DNA from: Notospermus geniculatus
Lineage: Eukaryota > Nemertea > Pilidiophora > Heteronemertea > Lineidae
Direction of reading: 5' to 3'
Length of the DNA stretch: 64,000 nucleotides
NCBI GenBank assembly: GCA_002633025.1
Contig: NMRB01001168.1
Span: 137,149-201,148, forward strand
Made by a program: the position numbers and the translations under genes. Position 1 is the first letter of the stretch. Each line of letters opens with the position of its first letter. The notes beneath the pieces are model-generated. The model made no database searches, was not told the origin of the DNA, and saw nothing but the letters and a program-made list of their open reading frames with translations. Below, in pieces: positions 52,789-63,517 of the stretch.

Positions 52789-53817
52789 TCAGTCATCGAG
52801 TGTCGGAGTAAAGGTTTGTCTCGGATTGTAAACTGAACTGAGCCTTTCCGACTTTCGCCTCCAGCCTCGAAACAGTCGGAATAGCTCGCGCCGAAATTGA
52901 GTCCCACTTACACAGTAGAGGAGGAAGTTGACGGTGTTGTTCAGGTAACCAAGAAGATTTGTTACAGAAGAGCTCAACACAAATTGCTTCCAAGACCGAG
53001 GTGTGAATTTGGTGTGAGAAAAATAAATGTAAAGGACAGAACTTGGTGATGTTAGTAAAATGAAGACAACACTAACAGTGGTCAACATGTACGTCATACT
53101 GGTCATCTGAGATGACCGAGCATCTGATCGCCCTCCAGGATTCTGGAGTTTCTTACGTTTTACGTGTCCCCTCACGACCTTGTAGAGGATGCAGCAATTA
53201 CAGAAAGAAATAACAGAGAATGGCAAAAGCGAATAGAGCAGCAGGTCAATCCAAAGCCAGACCTTCTCAAAGAAGTAATCATATTCTGTCTTCGTTGAGC
53301 ACTTTCTCACATGATGAAATGTAGGTGAATCACTTACTAGGTGAAAGATAAAAATCACTGGCGAATTTAAGGCGAATAGAAATACAAAAAGAATTGCCAG
53401 ACCAATGAAAGTCCATCTCTTTGTACATATAACTCTCGCCTTTAGAGGAAAAGATACAGATATCAACCTTTCTATTGTTAAATACGCGACATTCAAACTG
53501 GCGAATTGCAGAAAGAAATACGTCAAAAAGCTGTGGACTTTACAGGAAAAACTGGACAGAAGTCTAAGGTCGATGTCAAACAAATACCAGACCCATCCAT
53601 GAAGGATTCCTGTCCAAAGTACAGCGGTATCGACTAAAGCAAGTGTAATGAGTAAAATCCTCGTGGATGCTTTCCCAAACTTTCGTATCACCAAGACGAG
53701 GATTGTTAAAACATTAAACAATGTCCCAAATATTAATAGAAACGGAGGTACCCATTTCCAGATTTCCACATGTAGACCGAGATATTCGACCGGAGGTACG
53801 GTAGCAACTCGAGTCAT
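52789..53817 (-). CDS. Rhodopsin-family GPCR, copy 2, shortened N-terminus
   Basis: An intronless 342-residue paralogue of copies 1 and 3. The helices are nearly identical (KASTRILLITLALVDTAVL, TIERLIS, FILLTSPSSV, NFLLY). The C-tail is complete: SSVYNPRQTFTPTLDD. The second extracellular loop differs most, with HHVRKCSTKTEYDYF where copy 1 has VNECIYKAEYVY. The ancestral start MSLYELTTSNKNNG is still readable upstream, but a small deletion puts it out of frame and it ends at a TGA overlapping ATGACTCGA. Translation would start at that ATG (53817), losing about 28 residues of the N-terminus with its sequons. Either a short-tailed functional receptor or an early pseudogene. Confidence 0.88.
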   Translation of the reverse strand: MTRVATVPPVEYLGLHVEIWKWVPPFLLIFGTLFNVLTILVLVIRKFGKASTRILLITLALVDTAVLWTGILHGWVWYLFDIDLRLLSSFSCKVHSFLTYFFLQFASLNVAYLTIERLISVSFPLKARVICTKRWTFIGLAILFVFLFALNSPVIFIFHLVSDSPTFHHVRKCSTKTEYDYFFEKVWLWIDLLLYSLLPFSVISFCNCCILYKVVRGHVKRKKLQNPGGRSDARSSQMTSMTYMLTTVSVVFILLTSPSSVLYIYFSHTKFTPRSWKQFVLSSSVTNLLGYLNNTVNFLLYCVSGTQFRRELFRLFRGWRRKSERLSSVYNPRQTFTPTLDD

Positions 53818-53900
53818 CTCGGCGTTGGTTCTCCTCCTGTCCTGGTTAGCTGCACACTCCCATTATTTTTATTGCTTGTCGTCAATTCGTAAAGACTCAT

Positions 53901-54487
53901 TAGTGAGGTTTCGCAAATCTGACGAAACGCGAAGTACGAAATACGAAATCGGACTTCATTTGGGGTAATGTATTTCTAGAGATGGTTGGTACCACAAATA
54001 TCGCCTGCTGCAAGAGCGTCTTTCGGCGTATGACGTACCAGTACCTCACAACACATCTTCTTTTCCTATCGTCCATCTTCTCCCCAAAATACCGCTTTCC
54101 CGCTTATTTTTAACAACATGTGTCGCAACATGTGTCGCGACATGTGTCACGACATGTGTCTAGTGTATACAGGGGCAAAATTTCTGTTTCCATCTGTGTC
54201 GGACACATGTGTCCTGAAATGTTGATAGTGTACACAGGCCTTTAGACCGATAGAGTTGCGGTGTATGTTAAACTTTGAAATTTATCTTTCGTTTCCACTT
54301 CGTAGATACGAAGTGGATTCAAGATGCACCATAACACTCTCGGTCTTACAAGATAATATGCTAAAAGATGTACCGGCAGCAGGGACATTTGTGGTACCAA
54401 CCATCTCCAGAAATACATGACGTCATGGAAATGAAGTTGAATTTCGTATTTCATACTTCGTGTTTCGTCAGATTTGCGAAACCTCAC
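53901..54487. repeat. TAGTGAGGTTTCGCAAATCT element before the old start of GPCR 2
   Basis: Same family as 40575-41365. Its left edge abuts the ancestral ATG of GPCR 2, in the minus sense just upstream. Confidence 0.75.
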
Positions 54488-54817
54488 GATGACGCCTGTC
54501 TCGAAGCGGGATATTCGTCGGATATTGGAGTTTTTCGCCTTTATTCACGACCGATTCTTCCACAGTCGAAACATGTATGTCACCGCCGTTGCCTTGGAGC
54601 GTCACGGTAACGCAACGGTCCATGCGTGACGAATACCTCTGACGTCACGAAAGACCACTACGTCATGACAAAGCGTCTACGAGCCTGCTCGAAAAGAACC
54701 GTGCGCAGCATGGGTCTTGCTAGTTGGATATAATGATATCAAGACAACTCCCAGAGACCTTCGTCCTTCTTGTCAACCTCACTTGGAAAGCGAATTCATT
54801 GTCAACCGATTGGTTAA

Positions 54818-54991
54818 AGCGAATCGATAGCGGATTTTGTTTACATTTGGCTGGTGTTTGTAAACACAAAATTCAGCCAATCAAAATGCACGAAAATTTC
54901 TTTGTTGACATTCTGGAGAAGTTTTTTTCCTGAAAATTCGTCCCCTTTCAAATTCTATTTCTAAATCAATTTTTTTCGCTTTCGATTCGCT
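54818..54991. repeat. Different TTAA-target MITE at the matching site upstream of GPCR 2
   Basis: About 174 bp between TTAA at 54814-54817 and 54992-54995. The ends are AGCGAATCGA and TCGATTCGCT. The flanks CGATTGG and GAGGCAAAA are those of the GPCR 3 insertion, but the element is different. Confidence 0.8.
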
Positions 54992-55854
54992 TTAAGAGGC
55001 AAAACTCCGAAGACTAGAAGCAACAGTTTGGATACTGCTGAGGAATTTCGGCGAAAAATGCAACATCGTCGTAGGCCTGTTCCTCATGCAAGTAAATTCC
55101 TTGCACTATTAGGAGCCAAGCTCACACAACATCCCGTCGACAGGAAGCCAGCATTGTCATTGTATACATGTAGCTGTATAATACAACGCATCCAAGGTGT
55201 TCAAATCACGAACCAGCTGCTGGGACAACAGGAATTCTGATTCTGAAAGCTGATCTGAAATCGAACCGAACAGTACACCATCGTTCACCAGAGACACGTG
55301 AGGAGGAACGACGACAACAATTCCATCGCTCGTTTCCGTCCTTGTTTACGACATGTCGCAAAATGAAAGGACCCGATGACGATACGAGGAGAGGTGTTTA
55401 AACGTTTGAATGTTTGTCGATACTGCAAATAATTCACCTCATCGCTCAGGAATTGGGTTCGAATATATCCCCTGGCAAAGTTGCACTCATCTGTACATAA
55501 TTTTTCGCATTATTGCCGTAGGGTTGTTGAGACTTGCTTCACAATTGATAACATGTTGAATGGATAAATAACGATAGAACCCACAAACAACAAAGTTTTT
55601 TCGTGGCACTTGCGTGTCAGTTCAGTCAGCAGCAATTCATGTTTTAAAGGGCCGGGATCCTGAGATACCAGGGGCGAATCCAGGATTTTGTCGAGGGGTT
55701 CTAAAGGTAGAGGCCCCTGGAATCCCGCTTTGGTGGTGGTGGTGGTGGTGGGGGGGGGGGGTCTGTGGACTCCCCCAGGAAAACTTTGAACAAGAGAACG
55801 ATCAGTGAGAACGCGAACGTATTGGGGTATTACGTATACGTTTCGATTTAAGAA

Positions 55855-55998
55855 TAGGGAGTTTGAGATCAGCAACTTATCACGAGTCCTTATACTTATA
55901 CGGATAGATTTCTGTAGAGGACAAATTCTGTGTACATTTCGATCCGTATACGTATAAGGATCCGTGATAGGCCTAAGTTGCTGATCTCAACCTCCCTA
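55855..55998. repeat. MITE with TAGGGAGTTTGAGATCAGC ends
   Basis: 144 bp. The arms include AACTTATCACGAGTCCTTAT. It shares TAGGGAG ends with the two families above. Confidence 0.75.
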
Positions 55999-56654
55999 TT
56001 AAGTAGCCGGTTGACCGTCGGGAAGCGTTCAACTAATCAGGAAGGCAGTAACACGGACCGAAACACCTACCTGGATGATGACCACACGATTATATGTCAA
56101 ATTAGTGTGATTAGCAAACATTTTGGAAACAGACGACAGAATCGACGACTTGTGTTGATCAATGTTCAAATCGAAGAGAGGGGGCTCCGTAAATGCTGTA
56201 CGCCGAGAGTGCGCTTGGTTGAGTTAGTAGGCGACGACTCAATCTCGTACCCAGAGTTCATCATTGCCACGTAAAAACTCTGGAAGTGCCTAGACCGGTA
56301 CTACTTTTACACAGTGTAAATGCATTGCTAAAGGCGGATGAATATCCGAAAGAGTTAGAAATATATACGAAATATACGAAAGAGTTCGTACTTTGTTCCT
56401 TAATAAAACATTCAATACCCGACGGAATGTTAAAATATTTGTGTTTTTACAAATACTGGAAAAAATGTTAATTTTCGGTATGATTACTTTATCAGAATAA
56501 TTTGTAAAAGCAATGAGCACAGTAAAAGCAATGAGCACAACAATCTTATGCTGGGTTTATTGGTTTTCAGAGGTCTTAGCCGAGGAACGATGGTGGCGAC
56601 CTCTTCAGATTGGCGATGACTCTGGATGATGACTACACGATAATGTCAAACTGG

Positions 56655-56862
56655 CGTGATGAGAAGACGGAAGCACATAAGATGCCGAATCAAACGTTTT
56701 GCTAAGAAACCGCTTGAATTGACGACTTGTGTGGTTCAATGTTCAAGTCCAACCAAACCAGTGCCAATGTTTCAATATCTTCTGGACAGAACACCTTCTG
56801 AGTACGATCAGGACATTCGGGGTGTACGTTGACCACTGCCCACTCTTGATGATGCATCAGGT
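56655..56862 (-). pseudogene. Broken third copy of the conserved downstream ORF
   Basis: The sequence is closely related to the ORFs at 44.8 and 51.7 kb. An extra base near 56710 (GCTAAGAAACCGCTTG where the others have GCTAATAAACGCTTG) shifts the frame and brings an early stop after IQA. Damaged in this unit but open in the other two. Confidence 0.45.
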
Positions 56863-56999
56863 AAGCTAGGCGCACACATTGACGGCAAATCTCAATGCGG
56901 CACGGATGTTTTTAAAGTCGACTGACCCAATTCTGCAGGACTCGTCAATCATGCGTTAAACCTACGTAGTTCATATTTCGAAGTAAAACTATCGGCGTC

Positions 57000-58950
57000 C
57001 GACGCACGATCAAAACATGGACGCCCACTTCGCTGAGTTGACTAAAACTCTCCGCACACCTGAGACCAAAATCATGCGACACCGACGAGACTGGCGACCA
57101 CGACGTCAGTGTTCTCCACTACCTTCCAAGACTCGGCGGTGCGCCGATTCATGGAGGCCCAATGGACCTATTGCGCCGGGTCATAAATGTGCCGCCGAGT
57201 CTAAAAATTTCACCGCCGAGTCAAAAAAAGAAAAAAGTTCTTTCTCTACAACTCCCTCTGACATCGTTATCCAAGCAATAATCAGGTACTCAACTGGTTG
57301 ACAGACACGGCTTCCTAACTGACGCAACCTTGAATGAAGTCGGCTTCATTGATGGAACTCCCGACATCAGCATTCACTCTGAGAAGAGATCGTCACGTTT
57401 CCTTCACCATTTCTCTCAAAGTATTTCTACATTCCTTTGTAAACTATTTGGCTGTAATCCAGAAAGAGTGTGCTTCCCAGTCATGCCAGTGTTGGTTGGT
57501 ACTTTCTTTCCCATTAAACTGATATTTACTTAGATTAGATGTTGAGGTTACTAAACGCCGTAGCAAGGTACAGTTGTCAACGATCTTTCATTCACTCAAG
57601 GCTATCTTTCTCACACGAAAAAAAAACAGACAAACTAAAACTTATTTGGTTGTGATGCTGACAAAATATCCTTTCCAAAGATGTAACATCATACAGTGTT
57701 TACTGCTCCAGGTCCTGTATATTTACTTAAAGTCAAAGAAAGACTGCCATCCGACTTACTTACATGTAAATGAGCATGCCCTGACAATGTTTTGGCGGGA
57801 AACCCCATGTGAGGAACTGGGAAGGCACTTTGCATAATTTGCATATTCAAATACATGACCCAGACTGCGTGACCTATTAATCATCCAATGGGCGAGGGGA
57901 TGCCACAGGGATTCCCATGTGACATCATTGTTTCAACTATATTTGGCAACCATGTGCATGGGATGCTGACACTTGCAGGAAGCATGGATGAGTGCGTCAT
58001 ATCATCGAACTGTGTGCTGTAGTTTGTCTGGTTTGTCTGGATTTTCTCCGATGGGGTGGAAATGTGCCTAACAATGAAGTTTTGAACCATCACAACATAC
58101 TAAGAGTGAATTGTGTACCATGCTGATGTGCTTCAGGCTCCTTTATTACTGGTTTTAGTGGTCATCTCAGATTGTTTTTTCCCCCATACCTCTCCGACAT
58201 CGGTGAAATACACCCGACTTCCGAGATTTCCTATTCAAAATAAGCATTCCAGCTCCTTCTAATATGTTGAAATATCCACTCAGATGCGAGGAAATGACGT
58301 CTTAGGGGGTCTGGAATCCAAAATTTTCTTGAGGGAGGGCCCCCAGCCCCCCCCCCACTTTTTCTTTTTCTCGCGTCTTCGGCGCTCGAACCCGCCGAGT
58401 CATCACCAATGGCAGTGGAGAACACTGGACGTCGCAGGCAACCATGGCGTGCGAGGTCGTTCGCCGGCCACACATGCGACAATTTCAGTGAACCATCCGC
58501 AAACGACAGGCGACCGCCGAGGCTGGCTGAAGTAGCCGACTGTTGTGGCATCGCATCGGAATCGTTTGCGGACGAAAGTTTCATGTTTTTTTTATCGGTC
58601 GACAAGTTGCAAAATCAGCCGGCCTTTGCGACGGAAAATTAAACATGCTGAATTTTTGGTCTCTTGATGCGGTCGCAATTCTTTGGTCTCCATTGGCCAT
58701 TGAAACCGGTCATTCAGATCGCCTAGTGCAACAATCTCCCGCAAACAATGTAACGACCACTCAAGCAATCTGATATGAGACGAGATACGATTAATCGGGC
58801 AACCACAGTGACTGGTCGCTTGGTGCAACGATCTGCAGCAGACTAGGCGACAAATCCTGCAAATCTCCAGTGTCGCCCTAGTGGAAAGGGCAGTCTCCTA
58901 AAAAATGGTGCCAATGGCACTGTGCCCGCTTGGCTTGACAGCCTAGTGGT
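57000..58950. other. No gene recognised between receptor units
   Basis: ORFs of 60-124 codons occur on both strands but overlap each other and GC-rich repeat text (GGGAGGGCCCCCAGCC at about 58335). None shows a domain or a plausible splice context. Confidence 0.4.
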
Positions 58951-58959
58951 ACTGGTAGA

Positions 58960-59790
58960 ATCATCAGCAATCCCACTAAAGCCATATCTTAAGTACAAAC
59001 ATGCCATGACGACCACATTGGATGTCCGATCAGGCTGAAATTTCACATGCACAAAAAGGTCATCTAGAGGGAGCCACACAGCACATTTGAGTGCTCTAGG
59101 TCCATGCTCTAGGTCAAGTCGTTCCTGAGTTATAGCACTTTGATGATTTTCAGGTTACGCCACCTGGCGGCCATACTGGAAGTCAAACCAGGCCCAAATT
59201 TGAAATGCACGTAAAGGTCATCTGGAGGGAGCTAAATATTAAGTTTGAGCACTCTGGGTCAAGCCTTTCCCACATAGTACTTAAGGTGATTTTCAGGTTA
59301 TGCCACCTGGTGGCCATATTGGATGTCCAAACAGGACGAAACTCGGTACTTTTGAAGGTACCCCTCTATTAAAATACACGTTTATGCAAGATATGAAGTG
59401 GCTCGGTGCAATACCGTAATGACGAACTGCGGCAGGTTCGTTACTTTTGTAGAACTTTGATCTCTGCGACCTTGAAAACTACATAGGTCAAATTAAAAAC
59501 TGGGGTACTATGTTATGTATCCTCATTAGGAGGTATACCCATGATCAAAATTTGATGAGGATCCCTCACCTAGTTAGGGAGAAATAGCAGTTTAGGTGAT
59601 TTTGGTTTTGGCCCCCTAGTGGCAATGTCAAGAACCAGATTTCACCGAAATGTTGTCTGTAAGTTGCTATAACATAGAGGTACATGTGTACAAAGTTTCA
59701 ACACAATAACTCACTTCATCACCAAAATATAGCCCTTTGAAGTTTTTCACAAAACGCCCCCTGGCGGCCAAACTAGAAATCCAACCGTGC
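58960..59790. repeat. Degenerate repeats around CCACCTGGCGGCCATATTGG
   Basis: GCCACCTGGYGGCCATAYTGG, AAAGGTCATCTRGAGGGAGC and GGTGATTTTCAGGTTA recur two or three times, with weaker forms (CCCCCTGGCGGCCAAACTAG) to 59780. A decayed tandem or transposon array; no gene seen. Confidence 0.6.
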
Positions 59791-59894
59791 TCAAAATCGA
59801 ACTCGACCTAGATCTTAGGCCCATATACACGCCCACCAAAGACCAAAAAGATTCGTCGAAAAATAAAGGTGCTAGAGCGCTAACAAACCAAACG

Positions 59895-60000
59895 TTTACG
59901 TACGTACATTACGTCCTAACGCACGACATACCACCACTCAATGACCCCAACCACAGCATAAGCCCTGCTGGGCCTTGCGGCCAAGCGGGCTAAAAATCGC
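59895..60000. repeat. Interspersed repeat GCCCTGCTGGGCCTTGCGGC
   Basis: AGCCCTGCTGGGCCTTGCGG and CCAAGCGGGCTAAAAAT also occur at 12660-12690, with related flanks (TACGTACG, CTCAATGACCCC). Confidence 0.6.
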
Positions 60001-60186
60001 ACGAAAAATCTCAGGTTTGCGGCATGCGTACGGCGACGTGTTATTAAACGACATTCTCACGACTGGACGCCGACCAAATCGCGCGACCACATCGGCGTCG
60101 AACGCGAGATCGTGCGATCGGTCACAGATGATCGTCGCGCGTCGAACTACGATCTAGGCTTTAAACGGACGACTTCTGATTTTACC

Positions 60187-61266
60187 TCATTCATGGAGTG
60201 TCGGAGTAAAGGTTTGTCTCGGATTGTAAACTGAACTTAGGCTTTCCGACTTGTGCCTCCAGCCTCGAAACAGTCGGAATAGCTCGCGCCGAAATTGAGT
60301 CCCACTTACACAGTAGAGGAGGAAGTTGACGGTGTTGTTCAGGTAAGCAAGAAGATTTGTTACAGAAGAGCTCAACGCAAATTGCTTCCAAGACCGAGAT
60401 GTGAATTTGGTGTGCGAAAAATATACGAAAATGACAGAACTTGGTGATGTTAGTAAAATGAAGACAACACTAACAGTGGTCAACATGTACGTCATACTGG
60501 TCATCTGAGATGACCGACCGTCTGAACCCCCTCCAGGATTCTGGAGTTTTTTACGTTTCACCTGTCCCCTCACAACCTTGTATAGGATGCAGCAATTACA
60601 GAAAGAAATAACGGAGAATGGCAAAAGCGAATAGACCAACAGGTCAATCCAAAGCCAGACCTTCTCAAAGAAGTACACATATTCTGCCTTATATGTGCAC
60701 TTATTAACATATTGATGAAATTCAATATCAGTAGGCGATTCACGCTCTAGGTGAAGGATAAAAATCATTGGCGAATTTAACGCAAACAGGAATACAAAAA
60801 GAATTGCCAGACCAATGAAAGTCCATCTCTTTGTACATATTGTTCTTGCCTTTAGAGGAAAAGATACAGATATCAATCGTTCTACTGTTAAACACGCGAC
60901 ATTCAAACTGGCAAATTGCAGAAAGAAATACGTTAAAAAGCTGTGAACTTTGCAGGAAAAACTCGACAGACGTCTAAGGTCGATGTCAAACAAATACAAG
61001 ACCCACCCTTGAAGGAGTCCTGTCCAAAGTACGGCGGTATCGACTAAAGCAAGTGTAATGAGTAAAATCCTGGTGGATGCTTTCCCAAACTTTCGTATCA
61101 CCAAGACAAGGATTGTTAAAACATTGAACAATGTCCCAAATATTAATAGAAACAGAGGAACCCATTTCCGCATTTCCACATGTAGACTGAGATATTCATC
61201 CGGAGCTATGGTAGCAACTGGAGTCGCCCGCGGGCTTGGCTTTCCTCCTGTCATGGTTGGCTGCAC
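60187..61266 (-). CDS. Rhodopsin-family GPCR, copy 3, eroded N-terminus
   Basis: An intronless paralogue with about 355 residues after the first in-frame ATG (about 61254, MTGGKPSPRATPVATIAP). The former start is visible upstream as ATGAGTCTT followed by a TAG, so the original N-terminus is cut by a stop after three codons. The open frame runs further upstream (to 61266) but without an ATG. All seven helices, the helix 3 and loop 2 Cys, ERL, FILLTSP and NFLLY are as in copies 1 and 2, and the C-tail SSVYNPRQTFTPTLHE is complete. Loop 2 carries PTDIEFHQYVNKCTYKAEYV. Upstream it shares with copy 2 a GGTAGGTTTCGC-type transposon inserted right before the old ATG. Confidence 0.88.
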   Translation of the reverse strand: MQPTMTGGKPSPRATPVATIAPDEYLSLHVEMRKWVPLFLLIFGTLFNVLTILVLVIRKFGKASTRILLITLALVDTAVLWTGLLQGWVLYLFDIDLRRLSSFSCKVHSFLTYFFLQFASLNVACLTVERLISVSFPLKARTICTKRWTFIGLAILFVFLFALNSPMIFILHLERESPTDIEFHQYVNKCTYKAEYVYFFEKVWLWIDLLVYSLLPFSVISFCNCCILYKVVRGQVKRKKLQNPGGGSDGRSSQMTSMTYMLTTVSVVFILLTSPSSVIFVYFSHTKFTSRSWKQFALSSSVTNLLAYLNNTVNFLLYCVSGTQFRRELFRLFRGWRHKSESLSSVYNPRQTFTPTLHE

Positions 61267-61306
61267 AGTCCCGTTATTAATTCGTCATCAATTCCTAAAG
61301 ACTCAT

Positions 61307-62262
61307 TAGGTAGGTTTCGCAAATCGGACGAAAAGCGAAGTACGAAATACAAAATTGGACTTCATTTCCGGGACCTAATGTATTTCACGAGATGGTTGGT
61401 ACCGCAGAACGCCCCAGCTGCCAGTGCATATCATGTAAGACAGGGAAAGTTGTGGTGCATCTGATGCGAAGTGGAAACGAAAGATAAATTTTAAAGTTCA
61501 ATATACACGCTTCCTATACATGTAATTGTGCTGCCCCCTTTTAATAGATTTCGAATCAACAGGAAGTGACGTAAATGGAGGATTTGCTGCTGCTGATCAT
61601 GATCATGGACGTAGGCCTCGGCCTTCATACACGACCTACCGCCGGTAGACCTAGCCGTGTAGGCCTACATAGTAGGCCTAGCCTGCATCTCATGCCTACA
61701 ATTCGTCCCGGCCTTCATTCATTAGGCCTAGCACGCGCTAGCCTACCGGCAACCTCAGCCGAGTTAGCCTAATAAGTTACCTTGGTTACATGTGCACTCA
61801 TGCACTGGCACTGCAGTGCTTCATGCATGCATGCCAAACGAGACCATGACGATGACATGACGTCGGCGAATCCCGCTCATCAAAGAAATGAAACAACACA
61901 CTCAGTTAAGTGTCATCGAATTACATGTCAGTACTTGTTGACAACCATAATGTGAACATTGATCTAAGAAACTAGGCCTACCAAGAAACTGCATCCAAAT
62001 CAGTGAGCCGTGTGAAAGCGAAATTCCATGTTTGCATGGTTGTCATGGCAGCCTCCTCCATTTACGTCACTTCCTGTTGTTTTTTAGGAAGCGTGTATAC
62101 AGCCTAACTCTCGGTCTAACGTCAAACGCTGAAAGACGCTCTTGCCGCAGGCGATATCTGTGGTACCAACCATCTGCTGCGAAATACATTACGTCATGGA
62201 AATGAAGTCCAATTTCGTATTTTGTACTTTATGTTTGGTCAAATTTGGCAAACCTCACTATT
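61307..62262. repeat. TAGGTAGGTTTCGCAAATC element before the old start of GPCR 3, with insertion
   Basis: Same position and family as in GPCR 2. It is enlarged by an inner element with ACAGGAAGTGACGTAAATGG arms (about 61558-62082), which contains many TAGGCCTA palindromes. Confidence 0.7.
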
Positions 62263-63269
62263 TTTGCGGCGAATAAATACTCGTAGTGATTTCGCGTAAT
62301 TTTCAACAACTCCTCAGTCATGCTACCCTACATGTATTTGTAATATGGTCACGTGCCAGGAACTGACCAATCAGCGCGGGGTTACAGGTAAAAGCAGATC
62401 TTTAAAAACCCGGTTTTCTCCATTTATCATAGATAATATCGAGTAAAAGGCACTTAAATATTCCGTTTGACACAGAAATAATTAAGAAAAAAATAATTTT
62501 CAACTTTTGGGAAAGTTTGATAGTGACTGTATCATAAGCCTGTCTTCCAGTCGGTTGCGTGTATTACTATGCCGATGTGGAGTGGCTGCATTGAAATATC
62601 GTGCAAAATTACCCCTTATATTTTCAGTACCCCCAAACCCTGAAATTATCACGGTCAACCGACAACGAAAACTTTATGGTTTGAAGCATTAGGCCAGGGG
62701 TATGTTGTGTTCGAACGGTTCCTTCCAACGAAACTCTGGAACCAGTCTTCGAGCACGGGCATCTCCCCATTTCTAATGGTAAATGCATTGGCCACGCATT
62801 ACAGGTGCGTGACCATATAACATGAACAGCTGAAAACCCACGAGGGTTACACAGCTGACAACGACGATGATGAAACCTCAGTCATGTCAGTGCAGAATGA
62901 CGAGGCTACCAGACCGAAGGGGGTTTGTCGATGCTGCGATCACGATGAGGCCTAGCTGTCTCGAAGCGGGATATTCGTCGGATATTGGAGTTTTCTCCCT
63001 TTATTCACCCCAAAATGACGACCGATTCTGTCATGCATGTCACCGCCGTTGCCTTGGAGCGTCACGGTAACGCAACGGTCCATGCATCCGAATACCTCTG
63101 ACGTCACGAATGACCACTACGTCATGACAAAGCGTGTAGGAGCCTGCTCGAAGCGCAGCACGAGTCTTGCTAGTTGGATATACATGTAATCAAAGGTAAT
63201 TCCCAGAGACCCTCGTCCTTCCTGTCAACCTCACTTGGAAACTGAATTCGTCCTCAACCGATTGGTTAA

Positions 63270-63517
63270 AGATAATGTATCACGACTTCATTGTTTACAT
63301 TCAATGTTTGTAAACATGGATGTTTACATTATGTTATTTTGGACTTTTGGGACATGCCAACGCACCAAAATGAATACTTTTGGAATCAACAGAAATTCTA
63401 GAGGGGCATGCCACCAACAAATTACTCATAAGACAAAGAAAGCCTGGACATAAACAAACAAAATGTAAATAAACAATGAATTTCGTGGCCCGCGAAAATA
63501 CCCGTGATACATTATCT
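63270..63517. repeat. TTAA-target MITE (AGATAATGTATCACG ends), copy upstream of GPCR 3
   Basis: 248 bp between TTAA at 63266-63269 and 63518-63521, inserted in the text CGATTGG...GAGGCAAAA of the receptor's upstream flank. Confidence 0.85.

Larger units (their letters stand above)
51540..55560 (-). repeat. Receptor duplication unit 2
   Basis: Contains the conserved ORF, GPCR 2, a TAGTGAGGTTTCGC element, a 230-bp flank starting TGTCTCGAAGCGGGATATTC (shared with unit 3), and the upstream flank with a TTAA MITE. Confidence 0.75.

Noticed and set aside
57017-58093. Possible genes from 60-94 codon ORFs on both strands
   Set aside because: No recognised domain, no splice context, and overlap with repeats.
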